64,000 bases of DNA from CAVURS01 sp963795385 (lineage in GTDB: Bacteria; Actinomycetota; Actinomycetes; Actinomycetales; CAVURS01), in contig CAWCHK010000008.1 of NCBI GenBank assembly GCA_963795385.1, positions 1-64,000 on the forward strand, given 5' to 3'. Both the position numbers and the translations under genes were made by a program. Below, one piece after another: positions 30,802-37,790 of the stretch. How positions within the stretch are numbered: position 1 is the first letter of the stretch; every line of letters starts with the position of its first letter. A model generated the notes under the pieces. The model saw nothing but the letters and a program-made list of their open reading frames with translations, did no database searches and was not told the DNA's origin.

Positions 30802-30853
30802 TTGCTACGGTGAGCTCCAGCCGCCAGTGACCGCTCAGCAAGGGAGTGTGCCG

Positions 30854-31092
30854 ATGACCGACACCGACCGCCAAGCTTCCCGAGATCGAGCACGTCAAGT
30901 CGCGCAAGGAACGGCCTCGATGTGCTCGCCGACATCTACCGGTACGCCGAGCTGGGCTTCGCCGCCATCGAGCCCGACGACCTGGCGTTGTTCCGCTGGT
31001 ACGGCATCTACACCCAGCGGGCGGAGGCGAACGCGGCGGCGGGCGAGCCGGGTAAGTCCGAGGAGACCGACGGGCTGTTCATGCTGCGGGTG
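30854..31092 (+). CDS. Ferredoxin-type sulfite/nitrite reductase, N-terminal fragment cut at the contig joint
   Basis: About 80 residues of a siroheme [4Fe-4S] reductase. GGGAG stands 7 nt before the ATG. After one early slip the sequence reads LPEIEHVKSRKE, LDVLADIYRYAELGFAAIEP, DDLALFRWYGIYTQR and, after a linker, DGLFMLRV, the start of the family's 'FMLRVRxPGG' substrate loop. At 31,093 the homology stops and the following bases encode nothing similar. The other 450 or so residues with the siroheme cysteines are missing. The cut coincides with the change from error-rich to clean sequence. Confidence 0.8.
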
Positions 31093-31141
31093 AACTCTTT
31101 GGGGTCTTACAGTTATCCCGTCACCTGTCACCGTCGGAGAC

Positions 31142-31681
31142 ATGCCGCCCGCCCACCGTGTCTCGGCGACCCGCCGCCTCGGCGCCGCGGTCACTGTTCT
31201 CGCCCTGCTGTGCGCTGCGGCGGTGGCCACCAGGGAACGCCCGGCCGCCACCCGCCCGAACGCCACCGTGTGGTCCGCCAAGACGACCGCGCCGACCCTG
31301 ACCCTCGCTCCGCTGTCCACGACCGCGCAGTACGAAGCCAGCGTGGTCAGCGCGACGAATGCCCAGCGCAAGGCGCACGGGCTCAAGGCGCTCACCGTCA
31401 CCAGCTGCCTGACCGGCCTGGCCGAGCCGTGGGCCCGCCACCTCGCCGGCACCCACTCGCTGACCCACCAGTCGCTCACGCCGTTCCTGAGCAAGTGCAA
31501 CGCGAACTACGCGGCGGAGAACATCGCGGACGGCAACGTCAGCGCGAGCAGCGTGGTGACGCTGTGGATGAACTCCTCGGCGCACCGGGCCAACCTGCTG
31601 AGCAGCCACTACACGCACATCGGCGTCGGTGCAGCCAAGTCCGGCAGCACCTGGTACGTCGTCCAGGACTTCTCCGGCTGA
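31142..31681 (+). CDS. Secreted CAP (SCP/PR1) domain protein
   Basis: A 179-residue exported protein with a signal segment (LGAAVTVLALLCAAAVAT) and a CAP domain. CAP features are NAQRKAHGLKALTVTSCLTG, LAEPWARHLAGTHSLTHQS with the conserved His, NYAAENIADGN with the Glu, LWMNSSAHRANLLSSHYTHI with the second His, and GVGAAKSGSTWYVVQDFSG at the end. This is the first complete gene after the joint and it is clean. CAP proteins in bacteria have no common enzymatic role; metal binding and peptidoglycan or lipid contacts have been proposed. Confidence 0.88.
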   Translation: MPPAHRVSATRRLGAAVTVLALLCAAAVATRERPAATRPNATVWSAKTTAPTLTLAPLSTTAQYEASVVSATNAQRKAHGLKALTVTSCLTGLAEPWARHLAGTHSLTHQSLTPFLSKCNANYAAENIADGNVSASSVVTLWMNSSAHRANLLSSHYTHIGVGAAKSGSTWYVVQDFSG

Positions 31682-31747
31682 GCGGCCGCGAGACTTCTCC
31701 GGCCGAGCCGGAGTGGCGCAGGGGGACCTCCGCAGGGGGCACCCTCG

Positions 31748-31800
31748 GGGCGGGATCGAGGCCGGCCTAGGCAGGGTTTAGGCCGGCTTCCGTCCCGCCC
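31748..31800. terminator. Long symmetric two-part stem-loop
   Basis: GGGCGGGA (31748-31755) pairs with TCCCGCCC (31793-31800), and GCCGGCCTA (31761-31769) pairs with TAGGCCGGC (31779-31787). The arms are separated by 5 nt on each side and close on a 9-nt loop, so the structure is exactly symmetric. It stands between the convergent CAP and merR genes and probably ends transcription from both sides. Confidence 0.6.
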
Positions 31801-31840
31801 GGGTGAGCGCCGGCCCGCCAGCCGCGCTCAGGGAGTTCGA

Positions 31841-31880
31841 GCCGGCTCAAGCCGGTTCAAGCCGGCTCGAGCCGGGTCAG
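31841..31880. repeat. Four tandem 10-nt repeats at the merR 3' end
   Basis: GCCGGCTCAA, GCCGGTTCAA, GCCGGCTCGA and GCCGGGTCAG follow one another with exact 10-nt spacing. The merR stop codon (31857-31859) lies inside the second unit, so half of the array is coding. Confidence 0.6.
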
Positions 31881-32249
31881 GTCCTGTCGGCAGCGGCGCT
31901 CCAGCTCGTCCAGCTCCGACAGCGCCGCGAGGACGTCCTGCCGGCGCTGCTCGAGGTCGGCCCTGCGGTCCTCGATCTGGCCGAGCAGGTAGCGCAGCTG
32001 GCCGGCCTCGCCCGGCTGGTCGTCGTACATCGTGATGATCCGGGTGATCTCCTCGAGGGAGAAGCCGAGCCGCTTGCCGCGCAGGATCAGGCCGAGCCGG
32101 ACCTGGTCCCGGTGGTGGAAGATCCGCCGGGTCCCGCGCCGTTCCGGCGCCAGCAGGCCGAGGTCCTCGTAGAACCGGACGGTGCGATGAGTGACGCCGT
32201 ACTGGTCGGCGACCTGCGCGATGGTCAGCTCGCTTGCCACGGGTCGCAT
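31857..32249 (-). CDS. MerR-family regulator of the acyl-CoA operon
   Basis: A 130-residue regulator. The winged helix reads LTIAQVADQYGVTHRTVRFY and EDLGLLAPERRGTRRIFHHR; the coiled-coil dimer helix is RRADLEQRRQDVLAALSELD. The only cysteine near the C-terminus (LERRCRQDL) does not form a metal site, so it is not a metal sensor. It diverges from an acyl-CoA dehydrogenase/carboxylase operon, as LiuR-type MerR proteins do for leucine and fatty-acid breakdown. The palindrome at 32260-32279 is its probable site. An acyl-CoA inducer is inferred. Confidence 0.87.
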   Translation of the reverse strand: MRPVASELTIAQVADQYGVTHRTVRFYEDLGLLAPERRGTRRIFHHRDQVRLGLILRGKRLGFSLEEITRIITMYDDQPGEAGQLRYLLGQIEDRRADLEQRRQDVLAALSELDELERRCRQDLTRLEPA

Positions 32250-32259
32250 CCTCGCCTTA

Positions 32260-32279
32260 CCTTGACGTCAACGTCAAGG
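32260..32279. promoter_or_regulatory. 20-bp palindromic operator for the MerR regulator
   Basis: CCTTGACGTCAACGTCAAGG has two perfect 9-bp arms around CA. It lies 11 bp from the merR start and 53 bp before the dehydrogenase start. TTGAC in the plus strand also resembles a -35 element, as in MerR-type promoters where the operator sits between -35 and -10. Confidence 0.6.
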
Positions 32280-32332
32280 CAGACCGTGTCGCGACGTCGT
32301 GAACCCCAAGGGCGACCCCCGGGAGGCTGACC

Positions 32333-33550
32333 GTGCCGTTCGAGCTGAGCAAGGAACACGAGGACTTCCGCGCCGTGGTGCGCGAGTTCGCCCAGGAGCA
32401 CGTCGCGCCGTACGCCGCGCAGTGGGACCGTGAGCACCGCTTCCCCGTCGAGCTGATGCCCCGGATGGGCGACCTCGGGCTCTTCGGGCTGGTCGTCCCG
32501 GAGGAGTACGGCGGCAGCCTGGAGAGCGCGGTCACGGGCGACCCGAACGACGCCGGCGGCGCCTTCACGTCCCTGTGCGTGGCGATCGAGGAGCTCGGGC
32601 GGGTCGACCAGAGCGTCGGGATCACCTTGTCGGCCGGAGTCGGCCTCGGCATCAACCCGATCCTGTCCTTCGGCACCGACGAGCAGAAGGCTCGCTGGCT
32701 GCCGGATCTCGTTGCGGGACGGGCCATCGCGGCCTTCGGGCTGACCGAGCCGGACGCCGGCTCGGACGCGGGAGCGACCAGGACGCGCGCGGCCCTGTCC
32801 GACGACGAGTCCGAGTGGGTCGTCGACGGCGCGAAGTCCTTCATCACCAACTCGGGCACGGACATCACCTCGGTCGTCACGGTCACCGCGCGCACCGGGA
32901 CGGCGGCCGACGGCCGGGCCGAGATCAGTGCGATCCTCGTGCCGAGCGGTACGCCGGGGTTCACCGTCGAGCCGGCCTACGACAAGCTCGGCTGGCACGC
33001 CTCGGACACGCACGGCCTGTCCTTCGACGGCTGCCGGGTGCCCGCGTCGTACCTGCTCGGCCGGCGCGGCGACGGCTTCCGGCAGTTCCTGAAGACGTTG
33101 GACGACGGGCGGATCGCGATCTCCGCGCTCGCGGTGGGACTGGCCCAGGCCTGCCTGGAGATGTCCGCGGACTACGCGCGGACCCGACTGGCGTTCGGCT
33201 CGCCGATCGGGTCCAACCAGGGCGTGGCCTTCCAGGTGTCCGATCTGGTCGTCGCGGTCGAGGCGGCGCGGCTGTTGACCTACAAGGCGGCCTGGCTGCG
33301 GGACGAGCACGCGGCTGGGCGGCGCGGCCTCGGTGAGGTCAAGGCCGCTGCTGCAGTGGCCAAGCTGCACTCGAGCGAGGCGGCGGTGACGGCGACCCGC
33401 GTGGCGACGCAGATCTTCGGCGGCAACGGATTCATGGAGGAGTACCCCGTCGCCCGCTTCTACCGCGATGCGAAGATCCTGGAGATCGGCGAGGGGACGA
33501 GCGAGGTGCAGCGCATGGTGATCGCCCGCGGGCTGGGGTTGCTGCAGTGA
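32333..33550 (+). CDS. Acyl-CoA dehydrogenase
   Basis: A flavoenzyme of 405 residues that makes the alpha-beta double bond in acyl-CoA. Domains run in the usual order: the helical N-terminus (FELSKEHEDFRAVVREFAQE), the beta domain with FAD contacts (AAFGLTEPDAGSDAGATRTR and GAKSFITNSGTDI) and the C-terminal helical domain (AFGSPIGSNQGVAFQVSDLV and QIFGGNGFMEEYPVARFYRD). The probable catalytic Glu is in IGEGTSEVQRMVIARGL. GGGAGG stands before the GTG start. It overlaps the carboxylase gene by 4 bases. With MerR and carboxylase neighbours it may serve branched-chain acyl-CoA breakdown. Confidence 0.92.
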   Translation: MPFELSKEHEDFRAVVREFAQEHVAPYAAQWDREHRFPVELMPRMGDLGLFGLVVPEEYGGSLESAVTGDPNDAGGAFTSLCVAIEELGRVDQSVGITLSAGVGLGINPILSFGTDEQKARWLPDLVAGRAIAAFGLTEPDAGSDAGATRTRAALSDDESEWVVDGAKSFITNSGTDITSVVTVTARTGTAADGRAEISAILVPSGTPGFTVEPAYDKLGWHASDTHGLSFDGCRVPASYLLGRRGDGFRQFLKTLDDGRIAISALAVGLAQACLEMSADYARTRLAFGSPIGSNQGVAFQVSDLVVAVEAARLLTYKAAWLRDEHAAGRRGLGEVKAAAAVAKLHSSEAAVTATRVATQIFGGNGFMEEYPVARFYRDAKILEIGEGTSEVQRMVIARGLGLLQ

Positions 33551-35109
33551 CCCCACCCTCTCCGCACCCCGGAGACCCACGGGTCGCCGACGTCCGCAAG
33601 CGGCTGCACGAGGCGTACGACGCGTCGGCCGCGCCGACCGAGAAGGCGGCGGAGAAGCTCGAGTCGAGCCACAAGCTCTATGTGCGAGAGCGGATCTCGC
33701 TGCTGATCGACGAGGGGACCTTCGTCGAGGACGGCCGCTACGCGAACGCGCTGGCGACCGGCCTGCCGGCGGACGGGGTCGTGACCGGGCGCGGCCTGGT
33801 CGACGGGCGACCGGCGATCGTCGTGGCGAACGACTCGACGGTGAAGGCCGGCTCCTGGGGCGCGCGGACCGTGGAGAAGATCGTCCGGGCGACCGAGGCC
33901 GCGCTGCGCGAGGAGCTGCCCGTCTTCTGGCTGATCGACTCGGCCGGTGCGCGGATCACGGACCAGGTCGACCTCTTCCCGGGCCGGCGGGGCGCCGGCC
34001 GGATCTTCCACAACCAGGTCGCGCTCTCCGGCAAGGTGCCCCAGATCTGCTGCCTCTTCGGGCCGTCCGCGGCCGGTGGCGCCTACATCCCGGCGTTCAC
34101 CGACGCCGTGATCATGGTCGAGGGCAACGCGTCCATGTACCTCGGCTCGCCGCGCATGGCCGAGATGGTTGTCGGAGAGAAAGTATCGCTGGAGGAGATG
34201 GGCGGCGCGCGGATGCACTGCACGGTCTCCGGCTGCGGAGACCTGCTCGCGGTCGACGACGCCGATGCCATCGAGCAGGCCCGGCTGCTGTTCTCCTACC
34301 TACCGACCTGCTGGCGCGAGCAGCCGCCGTCGTACCCCGCGGAGGCGCCGGCGCGGCCGCTGGACGGGACGGTCGTGCCGGAGGTGGAGAGCCAGCCGTT
34401 CGACGTCCACGAGGTGATCGAGGGCCTGGTCGACGAGGCGTCGTTCTTCGAGGTGAAGCCGCTGTTCGCGGGTGAGCTGGTCACCGGGCTCGGCCGGCTC
34501 GACGGCGAGGTCGTCGGCATCCTGGCCAACAACTCGGCGGTGAAGGGCGGGGTGCTGTTCTCCGACAGCGCCGACAAGGCGGCCCGGTTCATCTGGTGGT
34601 GCGACGCCTTCAACATCCCCCTGCTCTACCTCGCCGACGTGCCTGGCTTCATGATCGGGTCCGAGGTCGAGCGGGGCGGCATCATCCGGCACGGGGCCAA
34701 GATGATCACCGCCGTCTCCGAGGCGACCGTGCCACAGGTGTCGGTCATCGTCCGGAAGGCTTACGGCGCAGGGCTCTACGCGATGGCGGGGCCGGGCTTC
34801 GGGCCCGACGCCTGCCTGGCGCTGCCCACCGCGCGGATCGCGGTCATGGGTCCCGAGGCAGCCGTGAACGCGGTGTACGCCAACAAGATCGAGGCGATCG
34901 CCGACGAGGGCGAGCGCGCGTCGTACGTCGCGGAGCGTCGCCGCGAGTACGAGGCCGACGTCGACCTCGAGCGGCTGGTCTCCGATCTGGTGCTGGACGG
35001 TGTCGTGGAGCCGGAGTCCCTGCGCCAGGAGCTGATCCTGCGCTTCCGCTACGCGGTGGGGCGGGACCGCCGGTTCTCCCAGCGCCACCACGGCGTACCG
35101 CCGGTCTGA
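33547..35109 (+). CDS. Acyl-CoA carboxylase beta (carboxyltransferase) subunit
   Basis: A 520-residue carboxyltransferase of the propionyl/methylcrotonyl-CoA carboxylase family. It moves CO2 from carboxybiotin to an acyl-CoA. The N-terminal half has LPVFWLIDSAGARITDQVDL, FPGRRGAGRIFHNQVALSGK and GPSAAGGAYIPAFTDAVIMV; the C-terminal half has PLLYLADVPGFMIGSEVERG, VIVRKAYGAGLYAMAGPGFG and LPTARIAVMGPEAAVNAVYA. The oxyanion glycine pairs are intact. The biotin carboxylase subunit is not in this window. It is coupled to the dehydrogenase before it and the epsilon gene after it, whose ATG overlaps its stop. Confidence 0.93.
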   Translation: MTPPSPHPGDPRVADVRKRLHEAYDASAAPTEKAAEKLESSHKLYVRERISLLIDEGTFVEDGRYANALATGLPADGVVTGRGLVDGRPAIVVANDSTVKAGSWGARTVEKIVRATEAALREELPVFWLIDSAGARITDQVDLFPGRRGAGRIFHNQVALSGKVPQICCLFGPSAAGGAYIPAFTDAVIMVEGNASMYLGSPRMAEMVVGEKVSLEEMGGARMHCTVSGCGDLLAVDDADAIEQARLLFSYLPTCWREQPPSYPAEAPARPLDGTVVPEVESQPFDVHEVIEGLVDEASFFEVKPLFAGELVTGLGRLDGEVVGILANNSAVKGGVLFSDSADKAARFIWWCDAFNIPLLYLADVPGFMIGSEVERGGIIRHGAKMITAVSEATVPQVSVIVRKAYGAGLYAMAGPGFGPDACLALPTARIAVMGPEAAVNAVYANKIEAIADEGERASYVAERRREYEADVDLERLVSDLVLDGVVEPESLRQELILRFRYAVGRDRRFSQRHHGVPPV

Positions 35110-35333
35110 TGGACGAGCACGCCGAGGAACAGCGCGGCTCCGCCTCCGGGCTGTCGGTGACGCGCGGGTCGGCGACGCCGGAGGAGCTCGCTGCGGTGCT
35201 CGGCCTGCTGGCGTCTCGGGGTGGCGCCGGAGATGCCGGTGGTGGGCTCGAGGTGGCTTCTGGGAGGTCGGGATACCGCGCCTGGCGCGAGGCGCGGCTG
35301 GCGGCCCTGCGGCGGACACGCGCTTCCGGCTGA
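35109..35333 (+). CDS. Acyl-CoA carboxylase epsilon subunit
   Basis: A 74-residue protein that starts on the last base of the carboxyltransferase stop codon (TGATG). The pattern LSVTRGSATPEELAAVLGLL followed by a Gly-rich stretch and YRAWREARLAALRR with a conserved Trp matches actinobacterial epsilon subunits, which hold the alpha and beta subunits together. A second copy is at 43580-43801. Confidence 0.75.
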   Translation: MDEHAEEQRGSASGLSVTRGSATPEELAAVLGLLASRGGAGDAGGGLEVASGRSGYRAWREARLAALRRTRASG

Positions 35334-35458
35334 TCCTGCGCCAGGTCGAATTCCGTTGCCGTCGAGCGACGTCCGACGTGCGACGTGCCTGCGCCGTGCG
35401 GTTGCCGAGCCCCGCCGTAGCGTGCACCGTGGGAGGGACACCCGCGAGAGGAACCCCC

Positions 35459-36043
35459 ATGGCGGAACTGCTGGTGGACTTCATCACCTCCCTCGACGGC
35501 TACGCGTCGGGTGAAGGTTGGCCTGGCTACTGGGGCCTCGCGGGACCCGAGTGGCTGGCCTGGCTCGAGCAGTCTCCGGAGCGCGACTACCCGATCCTGA
35601 TGGGCGCAGCCACCTACCGCCTGATGTCGGGCTTCGCGGTCACGTCCGACGACGACAGCTTCACGGCCATGAGCGAAACGCCCAAGGTGGTGTTCTCATC
35701 GACCCTCGAGGAGCCGTTGGAGTGGGCGAACTCGCGCCTGGTCGACCAGGATCCGATCGAGGCCGTGCGCTCTCTGAAGGAGACGGGCGCCGCCGGGTTG
35801 CGCACGCTCGGCAGCCTCACGTTGTGCCGGTCGTTGCTCGCCGCCGGTCTGGTCGACCGCTTCCGGGTCGTCGTGTTCCCCGTCATCACCGGCGAGACGG
35901 GACGGGAGCGGATCTATGACGGCTATCCGGATGTCGGGCTCGAGCTGGTCGACCACCGCACCTTCGACGGCCGGATCCAGCTGCTCGAGTACGTGCCCAC
36001 GGTGCTCGACGGTCCGCCGGGTGGCGACACCCGCGCGACCTGA
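35459..36043 (+). CDS. RibD C-terminal/dihydrofolate reductase-fold protein
   Basis: A 194-residue member of the 'dihydrofolate reductase family' related to the RibD reductase domain. It has AELLVDFITSLDGYASGEGW, DYPILMGAATYRLMSGFAVT, KVVFSSTLEEPLEWANSRLV, LRTLGSLTLCRSLLAAGLVD and RFRVVVFPVITGETGRERIY. These are an NADPH-binding fold without known folate activity. GAGAGGA stands 6 nt before the ATG. It stands alone in front of the convergent VOC gene. The 125-bp gap before it has three 7-nt CGACGTN repeats (35367-35387) and no clear promoter. Confidence 0.82.
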   Translation: MAELLVDFITSLDGYASGEGWPGYWGLAGPEWLAWLEQSPERDYPILMGAATYRLMSGFAVTSDDDSFTAMSETPKVVFSSTLEEPLEWANSRLVDQDPIEAVRSLKETGAAGLRTLGSLTLCRSLLAAGLVDRFRVVVFPVITGETGRERIYDGYPDVGLELVDHRTFDGRIQLLEYVPTVLDGPPGGDTRAT

Positions 36044-36065
36044 GCCGGCGGCTGGAGTCCCGGTG

Positions 36066-36788
36066 CTACCGGGGCGTCAGCACGCAGAACTCGTGGCCGT
36101 CGGGGTCGGCCATCACCACCCAGCTGACCTCGCCCTGGCCGATGTCGACCCGGGTCGCCCCCAGGTCGAGCAGCCGGTCGACCTCGGCCTGCTGGTCGCC
36201 GTCGACGGGCGGGGCGAGGTCGAAGTGCAGCCGCTCCTTCCCGGTCTTGGCCGCCAGCGGGGGGCCACCCCAGGTGACCTTAGGACCGCCGTGCGGTGAG
36301 CGGATCGCCGTCTCCTGGTCCTGGTCCCAGACCAGCGGCCAGCCGAGCGCCTGGCTCCAGAAGTACCCCACCTGTTGCGAGCCGTCGGAGGCCAGCGCGC
36401 CGATGAAGCCGCAGTCGGCCAGGAAGTTGTTGCCCGGCTCGATGACGCAGAACTCGTTGCCCTCCGGGTCGGCGAGCACCACGTGCCCCTCTTCGGGGAG
36501 CTGGCCGACATCGATGTGCTCAGCGCCGAGGCCGATCGCCCTGGCCACGGTCCGCTGCTGGTCCTCCAAGGACGCGCTCGTCAGGTCGAAGTGCATCTGG
36601 TTGGGGCCGGCCTTCGCCGCCCGGGTCGGGAGGAAGCGGAGCCGGAAGCCGGTGTCGTCGTTCGGCAGGAGCGCGATGCCGTCGTCCGGGGCGTCGGCCC
36701 TCTGCCAGCCCAGGAGGCCGGCCCAGAAGTCGGCCAGCCGGCCCGGGTCGTTCGCGTCGAAGCAGAGGGCGAAGAGGCGAGAAGTCAT
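36066..36788 (-). CDS. Two-domain VOC (glyoxalase/bleomycin resistance fold) protein
   Basis: A 240-residue protein with two vicinal-oxygen-chelate modules in tandem. The first has CFDANDPGRLADFWAGLLGW and MHFDLTSAS, ending VVLADPEGNEFCVIEPG. The second has VGYFWSQALGWPLVWDQDQE and LHFDLAPPVDG, ending VVMADPDGHEFCVLTPR. Each module keeps a His and a Glu suited to metal binding. Such proteins are common in soil actinobacteria; the substrate is unknown. I chose the ATG at 36788 because the fold begins directly there. Confidence 0.85.
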   Translation of the reverse strand: MTSRLFALCFDANDPGRLADFWAGLLGWQRADAPDDGIALLPNDDTGFRLRFLPTRAAKAGPNQMHFDLTSASLEDQQRTVARAIGLGAEHIDVGQLPEEGHVVLADPEGNEFCVIEPGNNFLADCGFIGALASDGSQQVGYFWSQALGWPLVWDQDQETAIRSPHGGPKVTWGGPPLAAKTGKERLHFDLAPPVDGDQQAEVDRLLDLGATRVDIGQGEVSWVVMADPDGHEFCVLTPR

Positions 36789-36943
36789 CGTGCCGTGCAG
36801 CTCCGATCCGCCGACCCGCGGCTGCGGTCCGGGCCCTCGTGGCCCGGCCCTGAAGGGACGCAACGCTAGGCGAGCCCTGGCGCCCGCACAACGCGATTGA
36901 CTCGGCTAGGAGCGGTCGGGCGTGTCGATGACCCGGCCTGGCA

Positions 36944-37108
36944 TCACTCGTCCGCGGACCGCTCGGCCAGGACGGCGAGGCTGTGTGCGATCGATACCAA
37001 CGCCAGGGCCTGTACGGCGTCGTACGTCCCGGGCTTGAGCCTCGCGGCCACCTCGGCCGCCTGCCGCGCGTAGCCGCTCGCGGTCCTCAGGTTGTCCTCG
37101 CCGCTCAT
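36944..37108 (-). CDS. Small hypothetical protein, 54 residues
   Basis: I do not recognise a function. It is almost wholly helical (NLRTASGYARQAAEVAARLK and YDAVQALALVSIAHSLAVLA) and ends in an acidic tail. The ATG at 37108 is preceded by CTGGAGGGCAGCC, a good ribosome site, so I prefer it to an in-frame ATG 12 codons earlier. The 155-bp gap from 36789 to 36943 holds nothing else I can name. Confidence 0.6.
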   Translation of the reverse strand: MSGEDNLRTASGYARQAAEVAARLKPGTYDAVQALALVSIAHSLAVLAERSADE

Positions 37109-37191
37109 GGCTGCCCTCCAGATCGTCGCCGGCCGCATCGCCAACCGGTCCGGCCCAAGCCTGGCAGGCGACCCGGACCGGCCAGCACCCG

Positions 37192-37560
37192 CTAGGCCAA
37201 GGAGTCGTCGTACGACGCGGTCTGCTCGCCTCCGGCGTCACCGGTGTTGACGACGCCGGCCGGCTCGAGCAGCAGCGCCTGTGTCTCCTCGGCGGCGATC
37301 GGGCAGTGCTCGACCCCCTGGGGTACGACGTACAGCTGACCGGGGCCGAGCGACACGTCGCCGTCCCGCAGCTGGATGGTCAGGCGCCCGGCGATGACGA
37401 GGAAGAGCTCGTCGGTGTCCTCGTGGGAGTGCCAGGTGAACTCGCCTCGGACCTTGACGACCTTCACCTCGTAGTCGTTCAAGCGGGCGACGACCTTGGG
37501 CGACCACAGGTCGTCGAAGGCGGAGAGCTTGTCGGCCAGGTCGATCGCGCGGGCAGGCAT
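37192..37560 (-). CDS. Cupin-domain protein
   Basis: A 122-residue single cupin barrel. Motif 1 is FTWHSHEDTDELFLVIAGRL (two His and a Glu) and motif 2 is GQLYVVPQGVEHCPIAAEE (the third His). This is a complete metal site, so metal-dependent small-molecule binding or catalysis is likely; the ligand is unknown. It starts 8 bp downstream of the short ORF that ends at 37568, with which it forms a pair. Confidence 0.85.
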   Translation of the reverse strand: MPARAIDLADKLSAFDDLWSPKVVARLNDYEVKVVKVRGEFTWHSHEDTDELFLVIAGRLTIQLRDGDVSLGPGQLYVVPQGVEHCPIAAEETQALLLEPAGVVNTGDAGGEQTASYDDSLA

Positions 37561-37567
37561 CCGCGGC

Positions 37568-37732
37568 CTACGCGATGCCGAAGCGGAGCAGCCACTCCGT
37601 CTCGGGGTCGCGACCGAGAGTGGGCGACGGCGGGTCGGAGGCGGGCTGCGTCGCGACCATCTGGTCGAACGGGATGCGCTCCGGGAGGGTCCGGTGGTCA
37701 GCACCGGCGGATGACGTACGCGGTTCGGTCAT
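37568..37732 (-). CDS. Small hypothetical protein, 54 residues
   Basis: A short protein with low complexity (TEPRTSSAGADHRTLPERIP, then FDQMVATQPASDPPSPTLGR, ending ETEWLLRFGIA). GAGGAGG stands 6 nt before the ATG at 37732 and supports this start over one 11 codons upstream. It is in tandem with the cupin gene. No function is assigned. Confidence 0.5.
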   Translation of the reverse strand: MTEPRTSSAGADHRTLPERIPFDQMVATQPASDPPSPTLGRDPETEWLLRFGIA

Positions 37733-37790
37733 GGCTGCCTCCTCGCCGAACGTGACTCCCACCATGATGCCGGGTACCGCGGCCGGTCGG

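Noticed and set aside
31682..31760. Integrase attachment site or transposon end at the joint
   Set aside because: There is no target duplication, tRNA end or recombinase gene near 31,093. The dyad at 31,748-31,800 is a local stem-loop 650 bp away from the joint.
31841..31880. CRISPR-like array
   Set aside because: The repeats are 10 nt long and directly adjacent, with no spacers and no cas genes.
32225..33580. A 451-codon minus-strand frame opposite the acyl-CoA dehydrogenase
   Set aside because: It is antisense to a fully recognisable gene and rich in Arg, Gly and Asp, as expected from a shadow frame.
36789..36943. A further gene in the gap between the VOC and the 54-residue protein
   Set aside because: No start with a ribosome site and no coding character beyond short shadow frames.
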